From Flavobacterium sp. (GTDB lineage Bacteria > Bacteroidota > Bacteroidia > Flavobacteriales > Flavobacteriaceae): a DNA stretch of 64,000 bases. The translations under genes were made by a program, and so were the position numbers. The notes below the pieces were generated by a model that was not told the origin of the DNA, made no database searches, and saw only the letters and a program-made list of their open reading frames with translations. Below, one piece after another: positions 26,560 to 36,717 of the stretch (positions are counted from its first letter, which is position 1; every line of letters begins with the position of its first letter). The DNA lies in assembly GCA_021740105.1 (NCBI GenBank), contig JAIPAM010000005.1, positions 1 to 64,000 on the forward strand, in the 5' to 3' direction.

Positions 26560-27951
26560 TTAACTTCCAATCCCTTGGTAAACAAAACCAATATCGGTTA
26601 ATTTTTTTCGGTCTAATACATTTCTACCATCAAATACAAAAGCTGGTTTTTCCATAGCCTCATATATTTTCTGCCAATCGTAGTCTTTAAATTCATCCCA
26701 TTCTGTTAATATAGCAATAGCGTGGGCATTTTTACAGGCCGCATAGGCTTCTTCAAATGCGGTCACTCCTTTTCTATTTTGTTCTGGTTTTCTTGATTCC
26801 AAGTAATCCAAATCGGCTAAAATTTTATTCTCAGAAACTTTAGGATCGTATACGGCAATGTTCGCTTCTTCCTTCAATAGGTAATCAGCCACGTAAATAG
26901 CCGCAGATTCTCTCGTATCGTTGGTATCTTTTTTAAATGCCCAGCCCAAGAAAGCAATTTTCTTTCCGGAGATCGTATTGTAAAGAGTAGTAATAATATT
27001 TTTAGCAAATCGGTCTTTTTGGTGATCGTTCATAATAATTACTTGTTCCCAATAATCGGCTACTTCATTCAATCCAAATGATTTAGCGATGTACACCAAA
27101 TTTAAAATGTCTTTTTGAAAACAAGAACCTCCAAAACCAACAGACGCTTTTAAGAATTTTGGACCAATTCTACTGTCCATTCCAATGGCTCTGGCTACTT
27201 CGCTAATATCGGCACCTGTTTTTTCACACAATTCCGACATGGCATTGATGGACGAAATCCGTTGTGCTAAAAAGGCATTGGCGGTAAGCTTAGACAACTC
27301 CGACGACCATAAATTGGTAGTTAAAATTTGTTGACTCGGTACCCATTTGGAATAAATAGCTACTAATTTTTGAATGGCTATTTGCCCTTCCTCTGAAGGA
27401 TCGCCACCTATTAAAACCCGATCGGGATTTAACAAATCGGTTACTGCGGTCCCTTCAGCTAAAAACTCTGGATTGGATAAGATTTGGAATTTAACTCCGT
27501 TTCCTGTATTGTCTAAAATACTTTTTACCGCTTCGGCAGTTCGTACCGGAAGTGTTGATTTTTCGACCACAATTTTATCGGTCTTCGCCACTTTGGCTAT
27601 TTGCCTTGCGCAAAGTTCAATGTATTTCAAATCGGAAGCCATTCCCTTTCCAGCTCCATAGGTTTTTGTAGGCGTATTAACCGAGATAAAAATCATTTCA
27701 GCTTCGTCAATTGCTGTATCTACATCAGTTGAAAAAAACAAATTCCTGTTTCTCGCCTCAGCCACAATAGCGCTCAATCCCGGTTCGTAAATAGGAATAT
27801 TCTCCACATTGGGATTGTTCCACGCCGCAATTCTATCGGCATTTAAATCTACCACAGTAACTTTTATGTGTGGGCATTTTTGTGCAATTATGGCCATCGT
27901 TGGTCCACCCACATAACCTGCACCAATGCAACAAATTTTAGTAATTTCCAT
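26560..27951 (-). CDS. ugd: UDP-glucose 6-dehydrogenase (eukaryote-like form)
   Basis: A 463-residue NAD enzyme that oxidises UDP-glucose to UDP-glucuronic acid. The N-terminal fold GAGYVG is at 10-15 and the catalytic C277 lies in [11 protein letters not shown]. The extra length and residues such as [15 protein letters not shown] resemble animal and plant UGDH more than the short bacterial TuaD type. It follows recR by 17 bases and precedes rfbB by 18. Glucuronic acid made here could enter the polysaccharide across the phosphatase gene. Confidence 0.92.
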   Translation of the reverse strand: MEITKICCIGAGYVGGPTMAIIAQKCPHIKVTVVDLNADRIAAWNNPNVENIPIYEPGLSAIVAEARNRNLFFSTDVDTAIDEAEMIFISVNTPTKTYGAGKGMASDLKYIELCARQIAKVAKTDKIVVEKSTLPVRTAEAVKSILDNTGNGVKFQILSNPEFLAEGTAVTDLLNPDRVLIGGDPSEEGQIAIQKLVAIYSKWVPSQQILTTNLWSSELSKLTANAFLAQRISSINAMSELCEKTGADISEVARAIGMDSRIGPKFLKASVGFGGSCFQKDILNLVYIAKSFGLNEVADYWEQVIIMNDHQKDRFAKNIITTLYNTISGKKIAFLGWAFKKDTNDTRESAAIYVADYLLKEEANIAVYDPKVSENKILADLDYLESRKPEQNRKGVTAFEEAYAACKNAHAIAILTEWDEFKDYDWQKIYEAMEKPAFVFDGRNVLDRKKLTDIGFVYQGIGS

Positions 27952-27968
27952 TTATTTAATTTGCATAA

Positions 27969-28589
27969 TTAATTATTTTTAAACGTATTTTCAAAGGGTA
28001 TTCTTTGTAAAATACTTCTCCCTAAGGTCACCTCATCGGCATATTCCAGCTCGTCACCAACTGCTATTCCTCTAGCGATGGTCGAGGTTACAATATTACT
28101 GTCTTTTATTTGCTTGTAGATATAAAAATTGGTGGTATCTCCTTCCATGGTTGAGCTTAACGCAAATATCAATTCTTCTACTTTACCCGAATTCACTTTT
28201 TCAACCAAAGAATTAATCTTCAGCTGGCTTGGGCCAATTCCATCCATTGGGGATATTTTCCCTCCTAGAACGTGATAAATACCTCTATATTGCCCTGTGT
28301 TTTCAATGGCCATCACATCGCGAACGTCTTCAACCACGCATATGAGTTTGTGGTTTCTCTTGGTATTGGAACATATCTCGCAAAGGGCCACATCCGAAAT
28401 CGTGTGACAACTTTCACAATATTTTATTTCCTCTCTAAAAGTAGTCAACGCCTTCGATAAAAAAACCGTTTGTTCTTTCGGTTGTTTTAACAAATGAAGC
28501 ACTAATCGCAAGGCGGTTCTTTTACCAATACCAGGCAACTGCGCCATTTCGTTTACTGCTGCCTCTAAGAGTTTTGACGAAAATTCCAT
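27969..28589 (-). CDS. recR: Recombination mediator RecR
   Basis: A 206-residue DNA-binding ring protein that loads RecA with RecO and RecF. The helix-hairpin-helix LPGIGKRTA (18-26) is followed by a zinc finger C58, C61, C70 and C73, a Toprim domain (VVEDVRD near 85-91) and a C-terminal region. A minus-strand TACATTTG (28594-28601) sits directly at the start and may drive the recR-ugd-rfbB run. It overlaps the start region closely, so the message leader would be very short. Confidence 0.95.
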   Translation of the reverse strand: MEFSSKLLEAAVNEMAQLPGIGKRTALRLVLHLLKQPKEQTVFLSKALTTFREEIKYCESCHTISDVALCEICSNTKRNHKLICVVEDVRDVMAIENTGQYRGIYHVLGGKISPMDGIGPSQLKINSLVEKVNSGKVEELIFALSSTMEGDTTNFYIYKQIKDSNIVTSTIARGIAVGDELEYADEVTLGRSILQRIPFENTFKNN

Positions 28590-28713
28590 GATGCAAATGT
28601 ACTAAAATAGTTTATTTATGAAAGTAAGTTACCCTATTTTAGCGAATTGAATTTACAATAAATTGCAATTCATATTATTGGTATAAACTGTATATTTGTA
28701 AAAAAATTAAAAC

Positions 28714-29448
28714 GTGTTTTCACTATTTAAATCCAAACCGAAACTTTCTGATTTAATCCCTGAGGGAACGGTAGATATCCATTCTCATATCTTACCTGGC
28801 ATTGATGATGGAGCTCCGGATATTACGCATACCAAAAAATTAATGGAAGGTCTAAATAAAATTGGTTTCACCAAATGTATCGCCACTCCCCACACACTAC
28901 CTGAAATTTGGGAGAATACAACTCTTGGAATAAACGAGACTTTCACCACCACGAAACAGCAATTACAAGAACCGCATCAAACGATGTTACATCGTGCTGC
29001 TTCCGAATACATGATTAACGAAGCTTTTTTGGAGCGTTTGCAATCCGAACCTTTGTTAACGATTAAAGACAATATCGTTTTAATTGAAATGTCCTATATG
29101 AATCCGCCATTGGCATTAAAAGAAATTATTTTTGAAATTCAACTCAAAGGGTACCAACCGATATTGGCCCATCCGGAGCGTTATTTGTTTTACCACCAAA
29201 ACACCAAGATGTATAGTACCTTAAAAGAGTTGGAGGTTAAATTTCAATTGAATCTTTTATCGTCAGTGGGATATTATGGTTCCTCAGTTGCAACTGCTGC
29301 CGACTTTTTATTGAAAGAAAATTACATTGACTTTGTAGGAACTGATGTGCATCATAAAAAACATATAGATGCCTTTGAAAATAAAATAACCATTAAGTCG
29401 GAAACCCAACTTCTAAATGCAATTGAGAGAAATACTTATTTTAAATAA
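28714..29448 (+). CDS. CpsB/YwqE-type protein-tyrosine phosphatase (PHP fold)
   Basis: A 244-residue metal-dependent phosphatase that removes phosphate from the tail of the capsule tyrosine kinase. The PHP motif DIHSHILPGIDDGAPD carries H23 and H25. Further His/Asp ligands occur in LAHPERY and VGTDVHHKKH. The start is GTG at 28714; a TATATTTG -7 box lies at 28691-28698. It faces the wzc gene across a shared terminator, so the kinase and phosphatase are paired by position but not co-transcribed. Confidence 0.9.
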   Translation: MFSLFKSKPKLSDLIPEGTVDIHSHILPGIDDGAPDITHTKKLMEGLNKIGFTKCIATPHTLPEIWENTTLGINETFTTTKQQLQEPHQTMLHRAASEYMINEAFLERLQSEPLLTIKDNIVLIEMSYMNPPLALKEIIFEIQLKGYQPILAHPERYLFYHQNTKMYSTLKELEVKFQLNLLSSVGYYGSSVATAADFLLKENYIDFVGTDVHHKKHIDAFENKITIKSETQLLNAIERNTYFK

Positions 29449-29480
29449 AAAAGGATAGAAACTTTGTTCTATCCTTTTTT
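29447..29480. terminator. Bidirectional terminator between the tyrosine phosphatase and wzc genes
   Basis: A perfect 14-base stem (AAAAAAGGATAGAA with TTCTATCCTTTTTT) around a six-base loop. It ends the long polysaccharide operon on the minus strand. Confidence 0.92.
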
Positions 29481-29486
29481 ATTTGA

Positions 29487-31919
29487 CTATTTTTTTAATC
29501 TCTTTTTAATCCATCTGAGTACATTCCTTTTTCTTGGTTTACTGTCTTCACTGTCTTCTCCATAACCATAACCGTAACCGTAATTATAGCCGTAAGTATA
29601 TCCGTAACTGTATTTATAACCGTATCCATAACCGTATCCATACCCTTTTTCACCACCCACATTATTAATCACGTAGGCCATATTCACCATTTTACTTTGG
29701 TCTTTCAGACCTTTAGAATAAGTAAGTAATTTTTTATCGGTATGATCTGCTCTAGTTACGTAAACCGTGATATCAGCCAATTGAGAAATTAACAACGTAT
29801 CCGTTACCAATATCGTTGGTGCGGTATCGACAATAATATAATCGTATTCTTTTTTCAAGATCTTTAGTAACTCTTCAAATCTCCCATTTGACAATAACTC
29901 CGCAGGATTGGGAGGTACCGAACCTGCAAAAATAATACTTAAATAGTCATTATTAAATACTTTATCGTTTATTAAATCCTTCCAATTAGTTGTAGAATCA
30001 TATAAATAGTTGGTTAATCCAATTCGGTTTTTATTTAATTTTAGGTATTTATGTAATTGTGGATTTCTTAAATCCGAACCAAGTAAAAGTACCTTTTTAT
30101 CCATAGAGGCGAAGGTTAACGCTAAATTCAATGAAACGAATGTTTTTCCCTCTCCTTTGATCGAAGAACTAGTATATATTACCGGACATTCGCCTTCTTT
30201 TTTTATTGGAATTAAATAATTGATATTGGTACGTAATATCCTAAAGGATTCGGCCAATACAGAACGGTCGTTTTTGATAATTATACGACTGTCTTCCTCA
30301 ATGAATGGGATTTCAGCAACTACAGGAATTGTTGGTGACAAACGCTCGAAATCCAACTTACTATGAATTTTAGTATCCGTTAAAAAGATAATGTATACAA
30401 TACCAAAAGGAATCAATAAACCAATTAAAAGGGCTGCAAAATAGATAATACTCCTTTTGGGTGCAATTGGAATGTAATTGGTCATGGCATAATCCACCAC
30501 TTTTATGGAAGGAGAGGTTACCGCTTTGGAAACCGCAGCTTCTTCTCGTTTTTGCAACAAGAACAAATACAAGGTTTCTTTGATGAGTTGTTGGCGTTCA
30601 ATAGAGCGGAGTATTTTTTCTTTAGCAGGAATACTACTAAACGTGCTTGAATTTTCTTGTTTTAAAGATTTTACATTATTAATGGTAACGGACAGTTGCT
30701 TTTGCAGTACTCTGATGGATGATAAAATATTCTGTTTTAACTCTATAATTTTTTCTGAATATTCAACTACCATCGGGTTTTTTACTCCAGCACTCACTAA
30801 GAGCTTTCCTCTATCTAAAACTACTTTATTGTAATCGGCAATTAAATCGTTAATATTTTGATTTTCAATGCCAATATTGGAAGGTAACAATTCAAATGGA
30901 CCGTCTTTTTTTAGCGTGTCTTCTAATAATTTAGCCAGGGCAATTTGAGTTTCAAGGGCATAATAATCACCCTCGGTAAGTGACTTTTTAGTCATGGTGA
31001 CTCTAGCATCTTCAGGCAAATAGCTCAAGTCATTTTCAGTTTTGAATGTTTTTTTCTGGTTCTCAATAGAATCCAATTCTCCACTCAAATTAATAAATCG
31101 CTCGTTCACAAAATCAATAGTTCTTTGAGAAACCAACTGTCGGTCGATTACGCCGTCTTCATTAAACTTATTGATTATTTCATTAATTATTGCTTCTGAC
31201 TTGTCTTTATTCTCTCCTGTTAATTGTAACGACAATACCTCACTTTGTTTTGCGGTAGGAGCCAATTGTAATGCGTTTGACAACCTTTCTACTACTATAG
31301 ATAATGGCAGTCGAACTACTTTGAATTTAGTATAACCTAATTCTGAAATGGAAACAGTAGTATCTAAAACTAAAATAAATTCTTGACCTTTAATTTTGTT
31401 TTTTTTACCAAATTTAAAGAGCTGTTGTGATTTACTATTCTCTGAAATTAATTTATAACCCTTCGGCTGTAATTCAATTTCAAAGCCTATTGTTTTGGTA
31501 TTTATACTGTCTTTACCATCCAACCAAATTACCTTAAACGGTTTGTCTTTCCACAACTCCGAGGTTATTATATTTCCTACTACATAATAGTTCGTTTCCA
31601 AATTCAAATTTTTGGATACTAACTCTATTAAACGATATGATTTTAAAACTTCCATTTCATTGTCCAAATTGACCTTAGAATTGGAAAATAGCGCTGCTAC
31701 ATCACTTGGTAGTTTCATTCCCCCTTTGGAACTGTCTAAAATTTTAATCTTAGCGGTGGTTTGATATATGTCACTTTGATAACGCAGGTACGTATAGGCT
31801 ACAGCTAATGATATAATTACTCCTACTAAAAACCAGGTCCAAAAAGCAAGATACTTGAATAAAATATCTTTAATATTGATTTCTTGTATTTCAGAATTGT
31901 TGTTATTATTATTTTCCAT
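29487..31919 (-). CDS. wzc: Wzc-type polysaccharide co-polymerase and tyrosine autokinase
   Basis: An 810-residue inner membrane protein that controls chain length and export. Helices near 30-50 and 490-515 bracket a periplasmic Wzz domain with long coiled coils. The cytoplasmic kinase has the P-loop SIKGEGKTF (about 588-596). The Walker A' segment reads LLLGSDLR, with Gly where the first Asp is usual, and Walker B is IIVDTAP. The tail at about 762-787 alternates Tyr and Gly, giving many phosphorylation sites. It lies six bases after the wza-like gene and is the last gene of the operon. Confidence 0.93.
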   Translation of the reverse strand: MENNNNNNSEIQEINIKDILFKYLAFWTWFLVGVIISLAVAYTYLRYQSDIYQTTAKIKILDSSKGGMKLPSDVAALFSNSKVNLDNEMEVLKSYRLIELVSKNLNLETNYYVVGNIITSELWKDKPFKVIWLDGKDSINTKTIGFEIELQPKGYKLISENSKSQQLFKFGKKNKIKGQEFILVLDTTVSISELGYTKFKVVRLPLSIVVERLSNALQLAPTAKQSEVLSLQLTGENKDKSEAIINEIINKFNEDGVIDRQLVSQRTIDFVNERFINLSGELDSIENQKKTFKTENDLSYLPEDARVTMTKKSLTEGDYYALETQIALAKLLEDTLKKDGPFELLPSNIGIENQNINDLIADYNKVVLDRGKLLVSAGVKNPMVVEYSEKIIELKQNILSSIRVLQKQLSVTINNVKSLKQENSSTFSSIPAKEKILRSIERQQLIKETLYLFLLQKREEAAVSKAVTSPSIKVVDYAMTNYIPIAPKRSIIYFAALLIGLLIPFGIVYIIFLTDTKIHSKLDFERLSPTIPVVAEIPFIEEDSRIIIKNDRSVLAESFRILRTNINYLIPIKKEGECPVIYTSSSIKGEGKTFVSLNLALTFASMDKKVLLLGSDLRNPQLHKYLKLNKNRIGLTNYLYDSTTNWKDLINDKVFNNDYLSIIFAGSVPPNPAELLSNGRFEELLKILKKEYDYIIVDTAPTILVTDTLLISQLADITVYVTRADHTDKKLLTYSKGLKDQSKMVNMAYVINNVGGEKGYGYGYGYGYKYSYGYTYGYNYGYGYGYGEDSEDSKPRKRNVLRWIKKRLKK

Positions 31920-31925
31920 TACTAG

Positions 31926-32702
31926 TTATCGGGTTAACAAAACAAATGTGGTTAATAATATCGAGAATACAGAAAGTACGGTACTCGTATTTCCAATAAA
32001 TCCAGCACTTTTTACTTTTACATTGTTCGGATAAACATATATAATGTCATTTTGTTTAATAGTATAATAGGGCGAATTGAACCAATCGGATTTGGTTAAA
32101 TCTATCTTGTGGTATTTTCTTTTTCCTTCTTCTTCCCTAATTAACATTACTTCTTTTCTATTGGCTTCAATTGTAACATCTCCCGCATAACCTATAGCTT
32201 GAGGTAATGTAATAGATTGTTCACTATAGGTATAGGTGCCTGGCATTTTAACTTCGCCTAAAACCGTAATTTTAGCATTCAAAATTCTTACACTCACTGT
32301 TGGATTTTTTAAATGACCATTATTTTCTAATATTGAAATAATGGACTTTTCTAATTCAGAAGTAGTTTTACCTACAGCAATTATATCTCCAAGAATGGGC
32401 ATACTAATTTTTCCATCTGCCGAGACCAAATGACCTTGCAACTTTACTAATTCAATTGATTGACCACCAACTGTTCCTGCCGAAATTCTATTATAGGGAA
32501 TTGCAGTTTCTGGATTTAGAGTCGTAATTTTAATATCTAAGATATCATTTACCTGAATTTTAGGCAACGAATAGGTGACGCTGGTTTCTGTTCCTTCTTT
32601 AATATCGCTAAATAAGATGATTTCTTTTTTGGAAGCACAGGAGCTAAAAAAACCTACAACTGTGATGGTAAATAATAGTAGATTGCTTAATTTATATTTC
32701 AT
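31926..32702 (-). CDS. wza: Polysaccharide export outer membrane lipoprotein (Wza-like)
   Basis: A 258-residue lipoprotein with the lipid-attachment Cys22 (GFFSSC). The poly-export domain (NDILDIKITTLNPET, about 51-65) is followed by a SLBB-like domain (VRILNAKITVLGEVKMPG and on) and a C-terminal hydrophobic stretch (near 236-256). It would form the outer membrane channel for the polysaccharide. It is shorter than E. coli Wza, as is usual in Bacteroidota. It lies between the PglF-like gene and wzc with gaps of 14 and 6 bases. Confidence 0.9.
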   Translation of the reverse strand: MKYKLSNLLLFTITVVGFFSSCASKKEIILFSDIKEGTETSVTYSLPKIQVNDILDIKITTLNPETAIPYNRISAGTVGGQSIELVKLQGHLVSADGKISMPILGDIIAVGKTTSELEKSIISILENNGHLKNPTVSVRILNAKITVLGEVKMPGTYTYSEQSITLPQAIGYAGDVTIEANRKEVMLIREEEGKRKYHKIDLTKSDWFNSPYYTIKQNDIIYVYPNNVKVKSAGFIGNTSTVLSVFSILLTTFVLLTR

Positions 32703-32716
32703 TTTTTTGTGTTTTA

Positions 32717-34651
32717 TTAAACATTATTTAATTGATTAAAAGGCGAATTCATACTCACAAACTCCGGTACTATTTCTTTCATTTTTGCAACTAAAGCAAT
32801 ATTATTATTATAATTAGCAATCGAAATTAATTCTTCTAATTTAGTAAACAGTTCTTCATAATCGGGATAGGTTTCTTTTGCAATCATAATTTTAGAATTG
32901 TGTGTAGGATTAGTTTTGGAATTGTCGTTCAACAATTCTTCGTATAATTTTTCACCAGGTCGTAATCCTATGGTTTGGATTTTAATGTCTACTTCAGGAA
33001 CCAATCCCGCTAATCGAATCATTTTTCTAGCCAAATCAATTATTTTAACTGGTTCTCCCATGTCAAATATAAATATTTCCCCTCCATTACCCATTGCTCC
33101 TGCTTCTAGTACTAACTGACATGCTTCAGGAATGGTCATGAAATAACGAATTACATCTGGATGCGTAATCGTTATTGGTCCTCCATTTTGAATTTGTTTA
33201 GTGAACAAGGGTACTACTGATCCGTTTGATCCCAAAACATTTCCAAAACGAGTAGTTATAAATTTTATATCTTTATTTTCATTTTTAGCAATTAAGCTTA
33301 AAGCCTGAATGTATCTTTCAGCAATTCTCTTACTAGCCCCCATAACGTTACTTGGATTTACGGCTTTATCCGTTGAAACGAAAACAAAATTATTCACCCC
33401 ATATTCCACTGATAAATCAGCAACATTTATTGTTCCTATGACATTAGCAAAAACTGCTTGCACAGGGTTTTCTTCCATCATTGGTACGTGTTTATAGGCA
33501 GCTGCGTGGTAAACCAAATCAGGTTTAAAATTAATAAAAACCTCTTTTAATGTTGTTTTATTTCTTACATCTCCTACTTGAGTAATAATTTCAGAATCAG
33601 AATTTAATTTAACCAATTCTGCACTGAGATAATGCAGTGGAGTTTCAGCTTGATCCAAAATAATAATTTTATTAGGTTTGAAACCAATAATTTGTCTCGC
33701 TAACTCACTCCCTATAGATCCTGCTGCCCCAGTGATTAATACATTGGAACTTCGAATTTCATTTAAAATCGGCTCTTGATCTAATGAAATTACACTCCTC
33801 TCCAATAAATCTTCAATTTTAAATTCAAGGACCTTTTTAGAAATGTCTTCTTTGTTTTCCCAATCAGTGATGGTACCTGAATTGAAAACTTTAATGTTGG
33901 ATTCTAAACAATCTTCAACAATATTTATTTTTTCAACATTACTAAGGCTATTGTCCGATAAAATTAACACCTGGGCATTAATAGATCGCAATAATACCGA
34001 AGCCTTCTTTTTAGAATTCAAAATGGGAATATTCAATATTCTCTTGGAGACATCTGCATTTTTTTTATCAATAAAACCAACAATTTGGAATCTCTTTATT
34101 TTTTCCGATTGAAGCGCAGTAACCACCGAAATGGCATTGGCATCGGCACCATAAACCACTGCTCTTGTGGCTAGATCCTTCGCGCCTAACCCGTTGATTT
34201 TTTCAAAAACTACTTTAATAAATATTCTAAATAAAAATAAACCTGTAAAAGTAATAATGAAATTAATGAATAAGGAAGGTATTAAATAGATATAATTTCC
34301 AATAATTAAGAAATAACCATAATTTAGAATTATTAAGGTAAACAAAGCGGAAAGGGTTGCATACAATAATTTTATCCCATCAATAAAAGTAGAATGCCTA
34401 ATAATTCCGGAGTAGGTTTTAAATAAAATAAAATAAATGGCATAAGTCAATACCACTATTCCATATCGGGTTGGAACATTTAGTGTCGAATAAAATTGAG
34501 CTCCTAAACTCAGGACAATAAAATAAGTGATTTGACTTGCAAAAATTGTTATAAATATATCCATAAAAAACACCGCCCATCTTGGTAAATAATCCAAAGT
34601 TAATAGGCCATTTTTTATTTTGCTTTTTAGGTTGATTAGATTGCTATTCAT
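32717..34651 (-). CDS. Membrane nucleotide-sugar 4,6-dehydratase (PglF/CapD/WbpM type)
   Basis: A 644-residue protein with four N-terminal membrane helices, a CoA-binding-like domain (AVVYGADANA) and a dehydratase domain with GAAGSIG at about 308-314. The catalytic segment VSTDKAVNPSNVMGASK has Met instead of Tyr, as in FlaA1/PglF/WbpM. It would convert UDP-GlcNAc to the 4-keto-6-deoxy sugar. ATG 34651 is chosen over 34678 because the promoter's -7 box ends only nine bases before the latter. With the pglE/pglD/pglC-like genes upstream it fits UDP-bacillosamine synthesis. Confidence 0.9.
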   Translation of the reverse strand: MNSNLINLKSKIKNGLLTLDYLPRWAVFFMDIFITIFASQITYFIVLSLGAQFYSTLNVPTRYGIVVLTYAIYFILFKTYSGIIRHSTFIDGIKLLYATLSALFTLIILNYGYFLIIGNYIYLIPSLFINFIITFTGLFLFRIFIKVVFEKINGLGAKDLATRAVVYGADANAISVVTALQSEKIKRFQIVGFIDKKNADVSKRILNIPILNSKKKASVLLRSINAQVLILSDNSLSNVEKINIVEDCLESNIKVFNSGTITDWENKEDISKKVLEFKIEDLLERSVISLDQEPILNEIRSSNVLITGAAGSIGSELARQIIGFKPNKIIILDQAETPLHYLSAELVKLNSDSEIITQVGDVRNKTTLKEVFINFKPDLVYHAAAYKHVPMMEENPVQAVFANVIGTINVADLSVEYGVNNFVFVSTDKAVNPSNVMGASKRIAERYIQALSLIAKNENKDIKFITTRFGNVLGSNGSVVPLFTKQIQNGGPITITHPDVIRYFMTIPEACQLVLEAGAMGNGGEIFIFDMGEPVKIIDLARKMIRLAGLVPEVDIKIQTIGLRPGEKLYEELLNDNSKTNPTHNSKIMIAKETYPDYEELFTKLEELISIANYNNNIALVAKMKEIVPEFVSMNSPFNQLNNV

Positions 34652-34687
34652 TAATTTAAAAACAAATTTATTTTTCAATATGGATCA

Positions 34688-34720
34688 CAAAAATAGTATA
34701 TTTAAGTGAATTTTAAACAA
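34688..34720 (-). promoter_or_regulatory. Possible internal promoter before the dehydratase-wza-wzc genes
   Basis: On the minus strand TTG (34718-34720) is followed after 22 bases by TATTTTTG (34688-34695). The 207-base gap (34652-34858) after the neighbouring transferase gene is one of the larger gaps in the locus, so a second transcription start is plausible. Confidence 0.45.
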
Positions 34721-34858
34721 TTTATCTAACATTTGTTTTCAATTGAGTTAACGTATGGAGACATTAAGTTATTAATAAAAATAGTTGATTTGTCGTAATT
34801 ATATAGTATAAACAATTGAGGTATACTTTTCAATAAAGTGTTTTTTTTAGATTTATTT

Positions 34859-35407
34859 TTAATGAAAAATTGTTTTCCAAATTATTTTTAGATCCCCAAA
34901 AATAGAATTGGAATAATAATACTCTAAATTCATTTTTACTTTGTCAGGAAATAGGATGGTATCGTTATAATCCAAAGGGTTTTCTTGTTTCTCCAATAAA
35001 GATTCTTCTTTGGAATATTTAATACTTGCTAAACTTGTTAATCCAGGTTTTAATTGTAATATTTTTCTATTTTCCCCTTCTAATGTATCATAATATCCTG
35101 CTATATCAGGTCGGGGACCTACAAAACTCATATTCCCAATTATTATATTCCACAATTGTGGAAGCTCATCCAATTTAGAGTTTCTTAAAAATGCACCTAT
35201 TTTAGAAATTGGCTTGTCTATTGAGCATCCGTAAGTTCGAATTTTATAGATGGTAAATGGCAAACCGAATTGACCTATTCTAGTTTGAGAGAAGATTCCA
35301 TTTTGTTTGGTATCAATTGTTGCAATACTGTATAATACTACTAAAATTGGAAGGGATAATAGGAACCCAAGTGTTGCAAAAAAAAGATCAAAAAAACGTT
35401 TTGTCAT
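34859..35407 (-). CDS. Small phosphoglycosyl transferase (initiating sugar transferase) 1
   Basis: A 182-residue monotopic membrane protein with one N-terminal re-entrant hydrophobic segment (residues 6-29). The catalytic-type motif LDELPQL and the GPRP motif of the PglC/WcaJ family are present. The C-terminal wording LKPGLTSLASIKYSKEE differs from the usual PGITGWAQVNGR of the other two transferases here, so it belongs to another subgroup. It would transfer a sugar-1-phosphate to undecaprenyl phosphate. It follows the aminotransferase gene after a 164-base gap in which I see no gene. Confidence 0.85.
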   Translation of the reverse strand: MTKRFFDLFFATLGFLLSLPILVVLYSIATIDTKQNGIFSQTRIGQFGLPFTIYKIRTYGCSIDKPISKIGAFLRNSKLDELPQLWNIIIGNMSFVGPRPDIAGYYDTLEGENRKILQLKPGLTSLASIKYSKEESLLEKQENPLDYNDTILFPDKVKMNLEYYYSNSIFGDLKIIWKTIFH

Positions 35408-35571
35408 TAGGGAGGATTAATTTGAAAATTTTGAGAAATTTGAAAATTGAATGATTTAGAAATTAATTTAACCGCACCTTTTTTAGTAAGTGAATTTAGT
35501 AATTCGTTTATCATTAGTAGAAAACGATTTAGTCAATTCTCTATTAGTCCCTTTTCTATATTTCCAATCAA

Positions 35572-36717
35572 TCAACTACCAACAAATACTTTTTTAATCA
35601 CTGCAGAAATTCTTTCCCTTTCTTCTTCAGTTAAATTAGATCCTGATGGCAAACAAAGTCCGTTTTCGAATAACGTTTCTGCTACTTTATTTCCATAATA
35701 GGGATACTTTTCAAAAACGGGTTGTAAATGCATCGGTTTCCACAATGGACGAGATTCTATATTCTCAGTTTCAAAAGCCAATCGTAAAGTTTCACGGGAG
35801 ATCCCATTGGTTGTCATAGGGTCTATTAAAATAGTAGTTAACCAATAATTTGAAAAATAATCGGCATTGGGTGTGGTAAGAACAGTAACTCCTATAATGT
35901 CTTTAAATAAATTGACATAAAAATTATTCATGACTCTTCTCAAAGCAACATGCTTATCTAAGACTTCCATTTGACCACGACCTATACCTGCACAAATATT
36001 GCTCATTCTATAATTGTATCCAATTTCTGAATGTTGATAATGTGGCGCTAAATCTCTCGCTTGGGTAGAATAAAAAATAGCTTTTTGTTTGAGGGCTTTT
36101 GTTTTAGTTACAATAGCTCCACCCCCAGAAGTGGTGATAATCTTATTTCCATTGAAAGACAAAATCGCAATATCTCCAAAAGTACCGCATTTTTGCCCTT
36201 TATAACTACTACCTAAAGCCTCCGCACTGTCTTCTAAAATTGGAATACCATATTTATCGGCGACAGCTCTAACCGCTTCAATTTGGTAAGGCATTCCATA
36301 CAAATGAACTGCAATAATTGCTTTTGGCTTTTTTCCTTTTTCAATTCTATCTATAATTGCTTTTTCAAGAGCTATAGGACATAGATTCCAAGTTTCTAAT
36401 TCGCTATCAATAAAAATAGGAGTGGCTCCAACATATATAATTGGATTTACTGAGGCACTATGGGTTTTGGTTTGTACTAGCACCTCATCATTATTAGTTA
36501 CTCCCAATATTAGTAGACCTAAATGAATCGAAGCCGTTCCAGAACTTAAAGCACCAATAGCAACAGGGTATTTCAGATAGTTTTCTAAATCCGTTTCAAA
36601 ACCATTTACATTGGGACCTATAGGCGCAACCCAATTAGTGTCAAAAGCTTCATTTATAAACTTTTGCTCGTTTCCACCCATATGCGGCGAAGAAAGCCAA
36701 ATTTTAGAATTATTCAT
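35572..36717 (-). CDS. DegT/DnrJ/EryC1-family sugar aminotransferase (PglE-like)
   Basis: A 381-residue PLP enzyme. K192 in LSFNGNKIITTSGGG is the cofactor lysine, with D163 in LEDSAEALGS pairing with the pyridine. It would aminate a 4-keto-6-deoxy UDP-sugar. It overlaps the acetyltransferase gene by eight bases and follows a PglC-like gene, and a PglF-like dehydratase lies downstream, so UDP-4-amino-bacillosamine is the likely product. The substrate is inferred from context. Confidence 0.9.
   Translation of the reverse strand: MNNSKIWLSSPHMGGNEQKFINEAFDTNWVAPIGPNVNGFETDLENYLKYPVAIGALSSGTASIHLGLLILGVTNNDEVLVQTKTHSASVNPIIYVGATPIFIDSELETWNLCPIALEKAIIDRIEKGKKPKAIIAVHLYGMPYQIEAVRAVADKYGIPILEDSAEALGSSYKGQKCGTFGDIAILSFNGNKIITTSGGGAIVTKTKALKQKAIFYSTQARDLAPHYQHSEIGYNYRMSNICAGIGRGQMEVLDKHVALRRVMNNFYVNLFKDIIGVTVLTTPNADYFSNYWLTTILIDPMTTNGISRETLRLAFETENIESRPLWKPMHLQPVFEKYPYYGNKVAETLFENGLCLPSGSNLTEEERERISAVIKKVFVGS

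Noticed and set aside
35447..35698. Plus-strand open frame at the end of the aminotransferase gene
   Set aside because: It is mostly antisense to the aminotransferase C terminus, has no recognisable product and lies against the direction of the operon.
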